NCBI RefSeq assembly: GCF_003335105.1
Contig: NZ_QFWQ01000001.1
Location: 124,001 to 188,000, forward strand
Direction of reading: 5' to 3'
DNA: 64,000 bases
Source of the DNA: Rhodanobacter denitrificans
GTDB lineage: Bacteria; Pseudomonadota; Gammaproteobacteria; Xanthomonadales; Rhodanobacteraceae
Below, piece after piece: positions 8,307 through 16,648 of the stretch (positions are counted from its first letter, which is position 1; each line of letters opens with the position of its first letter). The notes beneath the pieces are model-generated. The model did no database searches. It saw only the letters and a program-made list of their open reading frames with translations, and had not been told where the DNA came from. A program made the position numbers and the translations under genes.

Positions 8307-9596
8307 TCAGGCGGCCTCGCTAGCCAGGGCCAGCGGCGCGTCGTCGTTGCGCCGACGGATGCGCAGGGCGAGGAAAGCCGCCGCCACGCCGGTGGCGCCG
8401 GCGACCACGAACGGCATCAGATAGCTGCCCAGCTGTACGCGCAGCACGCCGGCCATGAAAGCCGCGGCGGCGGCACCCACCTGATGGCCGGCGACCACCC
8501 AGCCGAACACCACCGGCGCGTCGCGCTCGCCGAAGGCATCGGTGGTGAGGCGCAGCGTGGGCGGCACGGTGGCGATCCAGTCCAGTCCGTAGAACACGCC
8601 GAACAACGACAGGCTGTACAGCGAGAAATCGGAATACGGCAGATAGATCAGCGACAGCCCGCGCAGGCCGTAATAGGCGAACAGCAGCTTGCGCGGGTCG
8701 ACGCGGTCGGTGAGCCAGCCCGAGGCGGTGGTGCCGAACAGGTCGAAGATGCCCATCATCGCCAGCAGCCCGGCCGCGCGTACCTCCGGAATGCCGTGGT
8801 CGCCGCACAGCGCGATGAAGTGCGTGCCGATCAGGCCGTTGGTGGTGAAGCCGCAGACGAAGAAGGTGGCGAACAGGTACCAGAACGCGCCGCGCCTGCT
8901 GGCGCGCCGCAGGGCGCCCAGGGTCAGCGCAAACAGATTGCCGCTCGCGGCGCCGGCATCGGCGGCCTCGTCCGGACCGGCGCCGTAGCGGACCAGGCCA
9001 ATGTCGGCCGGCCGCTCCGGCAGCAGCCACAGCACCAGCGGCAGCAGCGCGAGGCAGCAGGCGGCGATGGTCAGCACCACCGCGCGCCAGCCGGCGTACT
9101 CGGCGATGGCGGCCAGGCCCGGCAGGAAGATCAGCGTGCCGGTGGCGGTGCTGGCGGTCAGCAGGCCCATCACCAGGCCGCGATGGCTGCTGAACCAGCG
9201 GCCGACCACGGTGGCGCCCAGCACCACCGCCACGCAGCCGGTGCCGGCGCCGGACAGCACGCCCCAGCTCAGCAGCAGCTGCCAGGGCCGGGTCATCGCG
9301 GCGCTGCCGGCGGCCGCCAGCACCATCACGGACAGCGCGATGAGCAGCACGCGGCGGATGCCGAAGCGCTGCATCAATGCCGCGGCGAACGGACCCATCA
9401 GGCCGTACAGCAGGATGCCGACCGCGGCGGCGGTCGAGATGCTGTCCCGGCTCCAGCCGAAGGCGCGGCCCAGCGGCAGCATCAGCACGCCCGGCGTGGC
9501 GCGCATGCCGGCCGACACGAGCAGGGCGAGGAACACCACCGCGATCACCACGAACGCGTAGTTTTGGCCGAACGGCCGTGGGCGCTGTATAGTCAT
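8307..9596 (-). CDS. Major facilitator superfamily transporter
   Basis: The 429-residue protein has about 12 hydrophobic helices and an MFS fold, with the cytoplasmic loop motif FDLFGTTASGWLTDRVDPRKLL in the second half. It is probably a proton-coupled exporter or organic-anion transporter in the inner membrane. The gene is divergent from a TetR regulator and its start codon lies 2 bp from a TetR-type palindrome, so the regulator almost certainly represses it. No Shine-Dalgarno sequence fits between the palindrome and the ATG, which is unusual (see findings). The substrate is unknown. Confidence 0.88.
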   Translation of the reverse strand: MTIQRPRPFGQNYAFVVIAVVFLALLVSAGMRATPGVLMLPLGRAFGWSRDSISTAAAVGILLYGLMGPFAAALMQRFGIRRVLLIALSVMVLAAAGSAAMTRPWQLLLSWGVLSGAGTGCVAVVLGATVVGRWFSSHRGLVMGLLTASTATGTLIFLPGLAAIAEYAGWRAVVLTIAACCLALLPLVLWLLPERPADIGLVRYGAGPDEAADAGAASGNLFALTLGALRRASRRGAFWYLFATFFVCGFTTNGLIGTHFIALCGDHGIPEVRAAGLLAMMGIFDLFGTTASGWLTDRVDPRKLLFAYYGLRGLSLIYLPYSDFSLYSLSLFGVFYGLDWIATVPPTLRLTTDAFGERDAPVVFGWVVAGHQVGAAAAAFMAGVLRVQLGSYLMPFVVAGATGVAAAFLALRIRRRNDDAPLALASEAA

Positions 9597-9598
9597 GT

Positions 9599-9610
9599 TA
9601 CCGATCGGTA
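9599..9610. promoter_or_regulatory. TetR-type operator, copy 1
   Basis: A perfect 12-bp palindrome, TACCGATCGGTA. It begins 2 bp upstream of the MFS start codon, so a bound repressor would cover the ribosome-binding region of that gene as DNA. Confidence 0.8.
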
Positions 9611-9632
9611 CGGGCGGGAAGCGCAGCGTACG

Positions 9633-9644
9633 TACCGATCGGTA
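9633..9644. promoter_or_regulatory. TetR-type operator, copy 2
   Basis: Identical to copy 1 (TACCGATCGGTA), centred 34 bp from it and 37 bp upstream of the TetR start codon. The flanking bases are inverted between the copies (GT before copy 1, AC after copy 2), so the whole 50-bp block is itself a large dyad between the two divergent genes. Confidence 0.8.
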
Positions 9645-9680
9645 ACATTGTCAACAGGTCATGCTAAATCAGGTCAGGCC

Positions 9681-10289
9681 ATGTCCCGCCGTTCCAGAAC
9701 CAGGGAAGCTCCCCCCGCCGAAGCGCCGCGTCGCGCGGCCGATCGCATCCGCGACACCGCCTTCGAGCTGTTCTACCGCGAGGGCATCCGTGCCATCGGG
9801 GTGGAGGAGATCGTCAACCGCGCCGGCGTCACCAAGCCCAGCCTGTACCGCGCCTTCGAATCGAAGGACGAGCTGGCGGCGGCCTACCTGCGCGACTACG
9901 ACCAGCGTTTCCGCCAGCGTTTCGAGGAATCGGCGGCCAGCCACCCCGGCGATCCGCGTGGCCAGCTGCTGGCCTATCTGGAAGGCCTCGCGTCGCGCGC
10001 CAGCAGCGACGGCTACCGCGGCTGCGGACTGACCAACGCGGTGATCGAATATCCCGACCCCACGCATCCGGCGCACCGGGTCGCGGTGGAGAGCAAGCGT
10101 GCACTGCGGGAGCGCCTGCGACACCTGAGCGAGGCGATCGGCGCGCGCGATCCGGTGGCGCTGGCCGACGGGCTGCTGCTGCTGATCGAGGGTAGTTACG
10201 TTTCCGGCCAGACCTTCGGCGAAGATGGCCCGGCACGCATCCTGGCGCGTGCCGCGCGCTGCCTGATCGACGCCAGCCTCGAAGGCTGA
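9681..10289 (+). CDS. TetR/AcrR-family transcriptional repressor
   Basis: The 202-residue protein has a basic, disordered N-terminus and a TetR helix-turn-helix (about residues 22-68) containing GIRAIGVEEIVNRAGVTKPSLYRAFESKDEL. A helical ligand-binding domain follows. The ATG at 9681 gives the family's normal length, and the frame is open far upstream only because of GC bias. Two identical palindromes between this gene and the divergent MFS gene are its probable operators, implying autoregulation and control of the transporter. Confidence 0.88.
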   Translation: MSRRSRTREAPPAEAPRRAADRIRDTAFELFYREGIRAIGVEEIVNRAGVTKPSLYRAFESKDELAAAYLRDYDQRFRQRFEESAASHPGDPRGQLLAYLEGLASRASSDGYRGCGLTNAVIEYPDPTHPAHRVAVESKRALRERLRHLSEAIGARDPVALADGLLLLIEGSYVSGQTFGEDGPARILARAARCLIDASLEG

Positions 10290-10386
10290 AGCGCGAAGTT
10301 TCAAACGCCGGCTGCGTCACCCGCTGCGACGATGCGCGCACGTACTGCCGAAGCGGGGCCGCATTGACGTTAAACTTGCCGGACTG

Positions 10387-11199
10387 ATGAGCACCGATAC
10401 CGATACCGATACCGATACCGTTCCCGAACGCGATCCGTTGCGTCCGCTGCGCTATTTGTGGCGGGTGCCGCTGGTGCTGCTGCACATCGTGCTCGGCGTT
10501 GCGCTGTGCGCGTTGATCCTCAGCTGGAACCAGCAGGCGGTGATGAAGGACGGCCGCGAGCCGTTCGCGCACCGCATGATCCGCTGGTGGTCGGTCAGGC
10601 TGTTGCGCATCTTCGGCCTGCGCTCGGTGCGTTTCGGCGAGCCGCTGCGCGATCCGGTGCTGTTCGTCGCCAACCACACCTCGTGGATCGACATCGTGAT
10701 GCTGCACAGCCAGCGCGCGGCCTGCTTCGTGGCCAAGGCGGAGATCGCCGACTGGCCGCTGGTCGGCTGGCTGGCCCGGAACGGCGGCACCATCTTCCAT
10801 CGCCGCGGCAACAACCATTCGCTGTCCACGGTGATGCAGGCGATGGTCGAGCGGCTGCGCGGCGGCCGTTCGGTGGCGGTGTTCCCGGAGGGCGGCACCG
10901 GTTACAACGGCGTGCTGAAGGTGTTTCACGCTCGCATCTTCCAGGCCGCGCTGGACGCCGGGGTGCCGGTGCAGCCGGTGGCGCTGCGCTTTGCCCGCGA
11001 CGGGCGGCGGGTGGTCGACGCCGGCTTCCGCGAGCACGAGAGTTTCGTGCAAAACATCGTGCGCATGCTGGGCGAGGCGCCGCTGGACGCCGAGGTGCAC
11101 TTCCTGGCGCCGGTGCCGGCCACCCCGGAGGCACGCCGGCGCATGGCCGAGCTGTCGCGCGAACGCATCGCCGCCGCACTGGAAGACGACATCGGATGA
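10387..11199 (+). CDS. 1-acyl-sn-glycerol-3-phosphate acyltransferase (PlsC family)
   Basis: The 270-residue membrane enzyme carries the acyltransferase motifs NHTSWID (His97, Asp102) and FPEGGTG (about 165-171), which transfer an acyl group to lysophosphatidic acid or a related lysolipid. One hydrophobic helix lies at about residues 28-46. The N-terminus contains a run of Thr-Asp pairs encoded by a hexanucleotide repeat (see repeat entry). Its stop overlaps the start of the next gene (ATGA), so the acyltransferase and hydrolase are translated together. A specific role as the main PlsC is not proven; paralogues with this profile are common. Confidence 0.85.
   Translation: MSTDTDTDTDTVPERDPLRPLRYLWRVPLVLLHIVLGVALCALILSWNQQAVMKDGREPFAHRMIRWWSVRLLRIFGLRSVRFGEPLRDPVLFVANHTSWIDIVMLHSQRAACFVAKAEIADWPLVGWLARNGGTIFHRRGNNHSLSTVMQAMVERLRGGRSVAVFPEGGTGYNGVLKVFHARIFQAALDAGVPVQPVALRFARDGRRVVDAGFREHESFVQNIVRMLGEAPLDAEVHFLAPVPATPEARRRMAELSRERIAAALEDDIG
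10393..10420 (+). repeat. Tandem hexanucleotide repeat, 4.7 copies
   Basis: The unit ACCGAT is repeated four times with a fifth partial copy, starting five bases after the acyltransferase start codon's last base. It encodes the Thr-Asp run of that protein. Because the unit is 6 bp, copy-number changes keep the reading frame. Confidence 0.9.
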
Positions 11200-12215
11200 A
11201 CCTGCTGCACGGAAAGGACTTCCGGCCGCCCTGGCCGCTCACCAGCGGCCATATCCAGACCATGCTGTCCTCCAGCGGCGTGCGCCGCATGCTGCTGCCG
11301 CGCGCGGCAACGGCCGTGCAGCGCGGCGCCGAGGCGGTGGTGGTGGACGGCGGCGGCGGCGTGCGCCTCAGCGGCGCGTACACCGCGCAGCAGATCCGGC
11401 CGCAGCCGCGTGGCCTGGCCGTGCTGTTCCACGGCTGGGAGGGCAGCGTCGATTCCACCTACGTGCTGCAGACCGGCAGTCGCCTGCTTGCCGATGGCTG
11501 GGACATCTTCCGGCTGAACTTCCGTGACCACGGCGACAGCCACGGACTCAACGAGGCGCTGTTCCACTCCTGCCGCATCGACGAGGTGGTGCATGCACTG
11601 GGCGACATCGCGCAGCGCTGGCCGGCGCGTCCGATCGCGCTGGCCGGCTTCTCGCTGGGCGGCAACTTCGCGTTGCGCGCGGCGATGCAGACCTCGCGCG
11701 TCGGCATTCCGCTGAGCTACGTGCTGGCGGTATGCCCGATCATCGATCCCGGCGAGGGTCTGTTCTCGCTGGAGGAAACGGCGCCGTGGTTCTACCAGGC
11801 CTACTTCATGCGCAAGTGGCGGCACTCGCTGCAGGCCAAGCAGAAGGCGTTCCCGCAGCACCAGTATTTCGAGATGTCCGAACTGAACCAGCACCTGCGC
11901 GGGCTGACCGAGGCGATGGTGCTGCGGCATACCGACTTCCAGTCGCTGCAGCAGTATCTGGACGGCTATTCGGTGGCCGGCGACATCATGCAGTCGCTGC
12001 AGATTCCCGCCACCATCCTCACCGCCCGGGATGATCCGGTGATCCCGGTCAGCAGCTTCGAGAAACTCGAACTGCCGCCCAACGTCGAGCTGGACATCGC
12101 GTCGTACGGCGGCCACTGCGGCTTCATCCGCGACTGGGGCATGACCAGCTACACCGACGACTACATCGCCACACGCTTCAATGCGGTGGCGGACGCCGGC
12201 GCCGCCTCAGGCTGA
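11196..12215 (+). CDS. Alpha/beta-fold hydrolase (YheT-like)
   Basis: The 339-residue protein matches the YheT/EMB8 type of alpha/beta hydrolase. It begins with the family's PPWPLTSGHIQTML segment, has an oxyanion region LFHGWEGS, and its nucleophile elbow is AGFSLGG with Ser153. An acidic residue in TARDDPVIP and the histidine in YGGHCGF complete the triad. It probably acts on short or medium-chain esters. The start overlaps the stop of the acyltransferase gene by ATGA, suggesting a joint role in lipid or ester turnover, though that link is inference. Confidence 0.85.
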   Translation: MNLLHGKDFRPPWPLTSGHIQTMLSSSGVRRMLLPRAATAVQRGAEAVVVDGGGGVRLSGAYTAQQIRPQPRGLAVLFHGWEGSVDSTYVLQTGSRLLADGWDIFRLNFRDHGDSHGLNEALFHSCRIDEVVHALGDIAQRWPARPIALAGFSLGGNFALRAAMQTSRVGIPLSYVLAVCPIIDPGEGLFSLEETAPWFYQAYFMRKWRHSLQAKQKAFPQHQYFEMSELNQHLRGLTEAMVLRHTDFQSLQQYLDGYSVAGDIMQSLQIPATILTARDDPVIPVSSFEKLELPPNVELDIASYGGHCGFIRDWGMTSYTDDYIATRFNAVADAGAASG

Positions 12216-12258
12216 ATCGGCTGGCGGCCAGCCGCGGCCGGGCATGTTGCGACGCGGT

Positions 12259-12290
12259 TTGACAGGTTCGATTTAGATCGATACAAATCG
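12259..12290 (+). promoter_or_regulatory. GH92 promoter with embedded palindromic operator
   Basis: TTGACA at 12259-12264 and TACAAA at 12282-12287 are separated by exactly 17 bp. The segment 12269-12290 is a 22-bp near-perfect palindrome with outer arms CGATTT and AAATCG and a central ATCGAT; only four of its positions break symmetry. It overlaps the spacer and the -10 element, so a bound regulator would block transcription of the mannosidase gene. Even-length palindromes with this layout are typical of LacI-family operators; the protein is not encoded nearby. Confidence 0.65.
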
Positions 12291-12388
12291 CTCCATACCG
12301 GCGTTCCTGCTCCAGTTTTCCGCGCCTCGGCAGTCGCCGCGGACGACGTGAAACGCCGCCACCGCCACACCGACGCAGAGGGCTGGCC

Positions 12389-15300
12389 GTGACCGGATCG
12401 CCGTTGACGAAATTCGCGCACGCCGGCCGGTGCCTGTGCCGCGGGCTGGGGTTGATCGGGCTGCTGCCGGTGCTGGCGATCGCGGCCGCACCGACGACCT
12501 TCCAGACCTCGTTCGAACCCGGGCAACCGATGCCGTCGGCCATGCGGCCCACGGCGCCGTTCTCCGTCGACGTGGCCGGTGGCCCCGGCACCGCGGCGGC
12601 GCTCGCGGCCATGCCCGGAGTCGGCTTCAGCGGGCTGCATTCGCTGCATTACCGCGGCAGCGCCGGCGGGCAGCAGCAGGCGGAACTGTACGCGGTGAAC
12701 CTGCCGGTGCAGCCGGATACGCAGCTGTCGTACCTGGTCTTCCCGCTGTCGAACGCGGGCGACCTGCGCAATCCGGCCAACTACGTGGCGGTGGATCTGC
12801 TGTTCGACGACGGCAGCCGGCTGTCCACCCGCGGCGCGCGCGACCAGCACCGGGTGGGCGCCTCGGCGCGCGCGCAGGGCGAGGGCCGCACGCTGTATCC
12901 GGACCAGTGGAACCAGCTGTCGATCGACGTCGGTGCGGTCGCCGCGGGGCGCACGATCAAGCGCATCGTGCTGATGCACGACGGCCCGGCAGCCCGCTTC
13001 GAGGGCTACCTGGACGACCTGCGTATCGGCGCCGCGCCGATCGACGCGCGCCGGCGCCCCAGCGAGTTCGTCGACACCCGCCGCGGCAGCAACTCCAATG
13101 CGCGCTTCTCGCGCGGCAACACCTTTCCCGCGGTGGCGGTGCCGCACGGCTTCAACTTCTGGACGCCGGTGACCGACGCCGGCTCCGACTGGATGTATCA
13201 GTACCAGCAGCGCAACGGCGCCGACAACCGCCCGCGGCTGGAGGCGTTCGCGCTGTCGCACGAGCCGAGCCCATGGATGGGCGACCGGCAGACCTTCCAG
13301 CTGATGCCTGCCGCGGTGGCGCATGGCGCGCCCAGCGCGAACCGCGCGGCGCGTGCACTGAGCTTCAGCCACGCCAACGAGACCGCGCACGCGCACACCT
13401 ACCGCGTGGCGTTCGACGACGGCATCGTCGCCGAGGTCGCGCCGACCGACCATGCTGCGATGTTCCGCTTCACCTTCGCGGGCGACCGCTCGCAGCTGGT
13501 ATTCGACAACCGCGACGACCACGGCGGCATCGTGCTGGACCCGGCGACGCGCAGCTTCAGCGGCTGGTCCGACGTGAAGAGCCGGCTCTCCGCCGGCGCC
13601 ACCCGGCTGTTCTTCTACGGCACGCTCGACCAGCCGGTCAGCGAGAGCGGGGGCCTGAGCGGTGAAGGGCGCGATCACGTCGCCGCCTGGTTCGGCTTCG
13701 ACACGACGAAGACGAAAGTGGTGAACCTGCGCATCGCCACCTCGCTGATCAGCCTGGAGCAGGCGCGGCACAACCTGGCGCTGGAGATCGCGCCAGGCGA
13801 GAGCTTCGACGACGTGCGCGGGCGCGCGCAGCAGCAGTGGGATGCGCAGCTCGGCATCGTCAGCGTGGATGGCGCCAGCGCCGACGAACGGACCACGCTG
13901 TACTCCAACCTCTATCGCCTGTTCCTGTATCCGAACGAGGCCTACGAGAACACCGGCAGCGCGGCGCAACCGCGCTACCGGTATGCCAGCCCGTTCTCCG
14001 CTCCGACCGGCCACGACACGCCGACCCACACCGGCGCGCGGATCGTCGACGGCCAGCCCTACGTCAACAATGGGTTATGGGACACCTACCGCACCGCGTG
14101 GCCGGCTTACGTGCTGCTCACACCCGCGAAAGCCGGCGAGATGATCGACGGCTTCGTGCAGCAGTACCGCGACGGCGGCTGGATCGCGCGCTGGTCGTCG
14201 CCCGGCTACGCCGACCTGATGGTCGGCACCAGCGCCGACGTGGCGTTCGCCGATGCGTGGCTGAAAGGCGTGCGCCACTTCGACGTGCGCGCGTTCTACC
14301 AGTCCGCCCTGAAGGACGCCACGGTGGTCAGCCCGCTCGCCGGCACCGGCCGCAAGGGGCTGCAGCGTTCCATCTTCAACGGCTACACCGACACCGGCGT
14401 GGACGAGGGGCTGTCGTGGTCGATGGACGGCTACATCAATGACTTCGCGATCGGCAACCTCGCCGCCGCGCTGGCGCAGCAACCCGCGGCAGGCGATCCG
14501 TATGCCGCGCATTATGCCGACGACGCGCTGTATTTCCGCCAGCGCGCGCTGGGCTATGCGAACCTGTTCGATCCCGCGACGGGCTTCTTCGTGGGCCGCG
14601 ATGCGGCCGGCAAGTGGCGCTACGACGCGGAGCATTTCGACCCGCTGCGCTGGGGCGGCGACTACACCGAGACCAACGCCTGGAACATGGCCTTCCACGC
14701 GCCGCAGGATGGCGCCGGCCTCGCCGCGCTGTATGGTGGCCGCGCCGCGCTGGCGGCAAAGCTCGACGCGTTCTTCGCCACGCCGGGCGAGTTCCACGTC
14801 GGCAGTTACGGCGAACCGATCCACGAAATGCTGGAGGCGCGCGACGTGCGCATGGGCCAGTACGGCCACAGCAACCAGCCATCGCACCACATCATCTACA
14901 TGTACGACTTCGCCGGACAACCATGGAAGGCGCAGGACAAGGTGCGCGACGTGCTCAGCCGCCTCTACGTCGGCAGCGAGATCGGCCAGGGCTACCCGGG
15001 CGACGAGGACAACGGCGAGATGTCCGCCTGGTACCTGTTCAGCGCCGCCGGTTTCTATCCGCTGCGCATGGGCACGCCGGAGTACGTGATCGGCGCGCCG
15101 TATTTTCCGCACATGGACATCGCACTGGAGAACGGCAAGCACCTGGTGATCGACGCGCCGGCAGTGAGCGACGTCAACCGCTACGTACAGGGCCTACGCG
15201 TCAACGGCCAGCCGTGGAACAAGCTGACCCTGCCGCACGCGCTGCTGGCGGCGGGGGCCACGCTGGAGTTCGCGATGGGACCGCAGCCCTCGCGCTGGGC

Positions 15301-15775
15301 CAGCGACGACGCGGCGCTGCCGCCGTCGCTCACCACTCAGGGCCGACCGCAGCCGCTGCACGACTTCACCGACGGAGGGCAGGGCAAGCTGCGCAGCGTG
15401 CCGGCCATCGCGCAGCTGTCCGCGCTGTCCGACAACGACGCCACCACCGAGGTCGCGCTGCCGGCCGCGGCGACCACCCTCAACTGGTACTTCGCGCAAC
15501 CGCGCGAGGTCGCGGTGCTCACGCTCACCTCGGGCGCCCGCATCGCGGCGCCCTCCGGCTGGCAACTGCAGGCCTCCCGCGACGGCCGGCACTGGCGCAC
15601 GCTGGATGCGCGGCAACACGAGCGTTTCGCGTGGCCGCACCAGACACGCGCCTTTGCCGTGCATGCACCGGGCAACTACGCGTATTACCGGCTGCGCCTC
15701 GATCCGTCGGCGGGTGCTGCGCCGACGGCGCTGGCCGAAATCGAACTGCTCGGGTCGGGCGCGGCGGGTCCGTAA
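12389..15775 (+). CDS. GH92-family alpha-mannosidase with C-terminal carbohydrate-binding-like domain
   Basis: The 1128-residue protein starts at GTG with an AGAGGG ribosome site and has a signal peptide (about residues 15-33). A beta-rich N-terminal domain precedes the glycoside hydrolase family 92 region, marked by GLWDTYRTAWP, the general-acid segment YTETNAW (about residue 760) and GDEDNGEMSAWYLFSAAGFYPL (about 870). The last 130 residues resemble an F5/8 type C (discoidin-like) sugar-binding domain. GH92 enzymes are calcium-dependent exo-alpha-mannosidases acting on N-glycans and yeast mannans outside the cell or in the periplasm. It is monocistronic and longer than many family members because of the extra domain. 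Confidence 0.92.
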   Translation: MTGSPLTKFAHAGRCLCRGLGLIGLLPVLAIAAAPTTFQTSFEPGQPMPSAMRPTAPFSVDVAGGPGTAAALAAMPGVGFSGLHSLHYRGSAGGQQQAELYAVNLPVQPDTQLSYLVFPLSNAGDLRNPANYVAVDLLFDDGSRLSTRGARDQHRVGASARAQGEGRTLYPDQWNQLSIDVGAVAAGRTIKRIVLMHDGPAARFEGYLDDLRIGAAPIDARRRPSEFVDTRRGSNSNARFSRGNTFPAVAVPHGFNFWTPVTDAGSDWMYQYQQRNGADNRPRLEAFALSHEPSPWMGDRQTFQLMPAAVAHGAPSANRAARALSFSHANETAHAHTYRVAFDDGIVAEVAPTDHAAMFRFTFAGDRSQLVFDNRDDHGGIVLDPATRSFSGWSDVKSRLSAGATRLFFYGTLDQPVSESGGLSGEGRDHVAAWFGFDTTKTKVVNLRIATSLISLEQARHNLALEIAPGESFDDVRGRAQQQWDAQLGIVSVDGASADERTTLYSNLYRLFLYPNEAYENTGSAAQPRYRYASPFSAPTGHDTPTHTGARIVDGQPYVNNGLWDTYRTAWPAYVLLTPAKAGEMIDGFVQQYRDGGWIARWSSPGYADLMVGTSADVAFADAWLKGVRHFDVRAFYQSALKDATVVSPLAGTGRKGLQRSIFNGYTDTGVDEGLSWSMDGYINDFAIGNLAAALAQQPAAGDPYAAHYADDALYFRQRALGYANLFDPATGFFVGRDAAGKWRYDAEHFDPLRWGGDYTETNAWNMAFHAPQDGAGLAALYGGRAALAAKLDAFFATPGEFHVGSYGEPIHEMLEARDVRMGQYGHSNQPSHHIIYMYDFAGQPWKAQDKVRDVLSRLYVGSEIGQGYPGDEDNGEMSAWYLFSAAGFYPLRMGTPEYVIGAPYFPHMDIALENGKHLVIDAPAVSDVNRYVQGLRVNGQPWNKLTLPHALLAAGATLEFAMGPQPSRWASDDAALPPSLTTQGRPQPLHDFTDGGQGKLRSVPAIAQLSALSDNDATTEVALPAAATTLNWYFAQPREVAVLTLTSGARIAAPSGWQLQASRDGRHWRTLDARQHERFAWPHQTRAFAVHAPGNYAYYRLRLDPSAGAAPTALAEIELLGSGAAGP

Positions 15776-15786
15776 GAGCGGGCGCT

Positions 15787-16401
15787 TCAGAGTATCGCCG
15801 TCAGCACCCGTTGACGCATCCAGCAGGCGATGCTCATGCGGTCGCGCGTGGCCGGGAGCACCTCGTGCTCGAACTGCGCGGAGAGGAACAGCAGCAGGCT
15901 GCCGGCGTGCGGAGGGATGTCGCGATGCGAGCCGCCGTCAAGATACAGCCGCAGCGCGCCGCCGTCCGCCGCCAGCCAGTCTTCGTTGAGGTAATACACC
16001 GCCGACACCACCCGCGCGTCGCTGTCGCGCAGGCGGTCGAGATGGCGGGTGTAACCGGCGCCCGGCGGATACACCGCGTAGTGCGCCTCGCATTCGACCA
16101 GACCCAGCATCAGCTCGCGGTTGAGCGCGGTCCGCAGCGCGTCGAGGCGATCCATGAACGCCTGCTGCGCCGCGCTCATCGCCCCGGCGTGGAACCACTG
16201 CGTGCTGTCGCCGCGCAAGGGCGTGGCCGTGCGCGCGGCGCCCACCCGCGCCGGCGTCAGCCGATGCGCCTCGTGCAAGGCGCGGCACTCGGCGGCCAGC
16301 GCCCACGTCTCTGCGGCCGGCAACAGATCCGGCAGCACGCACCAGCCATCCGCAGCCAGCGCGTCCGTCGCGCCGTCGAATGCGTTCGATTCGATGTTCA
16401 T
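15787..16401 (-). CDS. 2-oxoglutarate/Fe(II)-dependent oxygenase
   Basis: The 204-residue protein has the double-stranded beta-helix oxygenase signature. HxD is at His120-Asp122 (RHLDRLRD), the distal iron ligand is His179 (FEHEVLPATRDRM), and the arginine just after it would bind 2-oxoglutarate. It resembles the SM-20/prolyl-hydroxylase-like group that hydroxylates proteins. It follows the DUF3820 gene by 28 bp on the same strand, so the methyltransferase, DUF3820 and oxygenase genes may form one transcript. The substrate is unknown. Confidence 0.82.
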   Translation of the reverse strand: MNIESNAFDGATDALAADGWCVLPDLLPAAETWALAAECRALHEAHRLTPARVGAARTATPLRGDSTQWFHAGAMSAAQQAFMDRLDALRTALNRELMLGLVECEAHYAVYPPGAGYTRHLDRLRDSDARVVSAVYYLNEDWLAADGGALRLYLDGGSHRDIPPHAGSLLLFLSAQFEHEVLPATRDRMSIACWMRQRVLTAIL

Positions 16402-16429
16402 CGGCGCCAGTGTAACCGTGCAGGCCGCG

Positions 16430-16648
16430 CTATCGCCCGCGCAGCGGATCGAGCAGCGACGACAGCCCGTTGTGATCCAGCTCCAGCATCAGCGCGAGCA
16501 GCCGGCCCAGCTCGCCTTCCGGAAAACCCTTGCGCGCGAACCACGCGAGATACGCGCCGGGCAGGTCCGCGATCAGCCGGCCCTGGTGCTTGCCGTACGG
16601 CATGCGCGCGCTCACCAGCTTCGGCAGGTCTTCCACCCCGGCAATCAA
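16430..16648 (-). CDS. DUF3820 family protein
   Basis: This small protein (72 residues) contains the DUF3820 core MPYGKHQGRLIADLPGAYLAWFARKGFPEGELGRLL, shown here only in part: MPYGKHQG, then LPGAYLAWF and GELGRLLALM. Function is not established for the family. The start is TTG, overlapping the upstream methyltransferase stop as TTGA, which implies translational coupling; the first ATG lies 15 codons further in and would leave the core nearly intact. The core motif makes the family call firm, the start less so. Confidence 0.75.
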   Translation of the reverse strand: MIAGVEDLPKLVSARMPYGKHQGRLIADLPGAYLAWFARKGFPEGELGRLLALMLELDHNGLSSLLDPLRGR

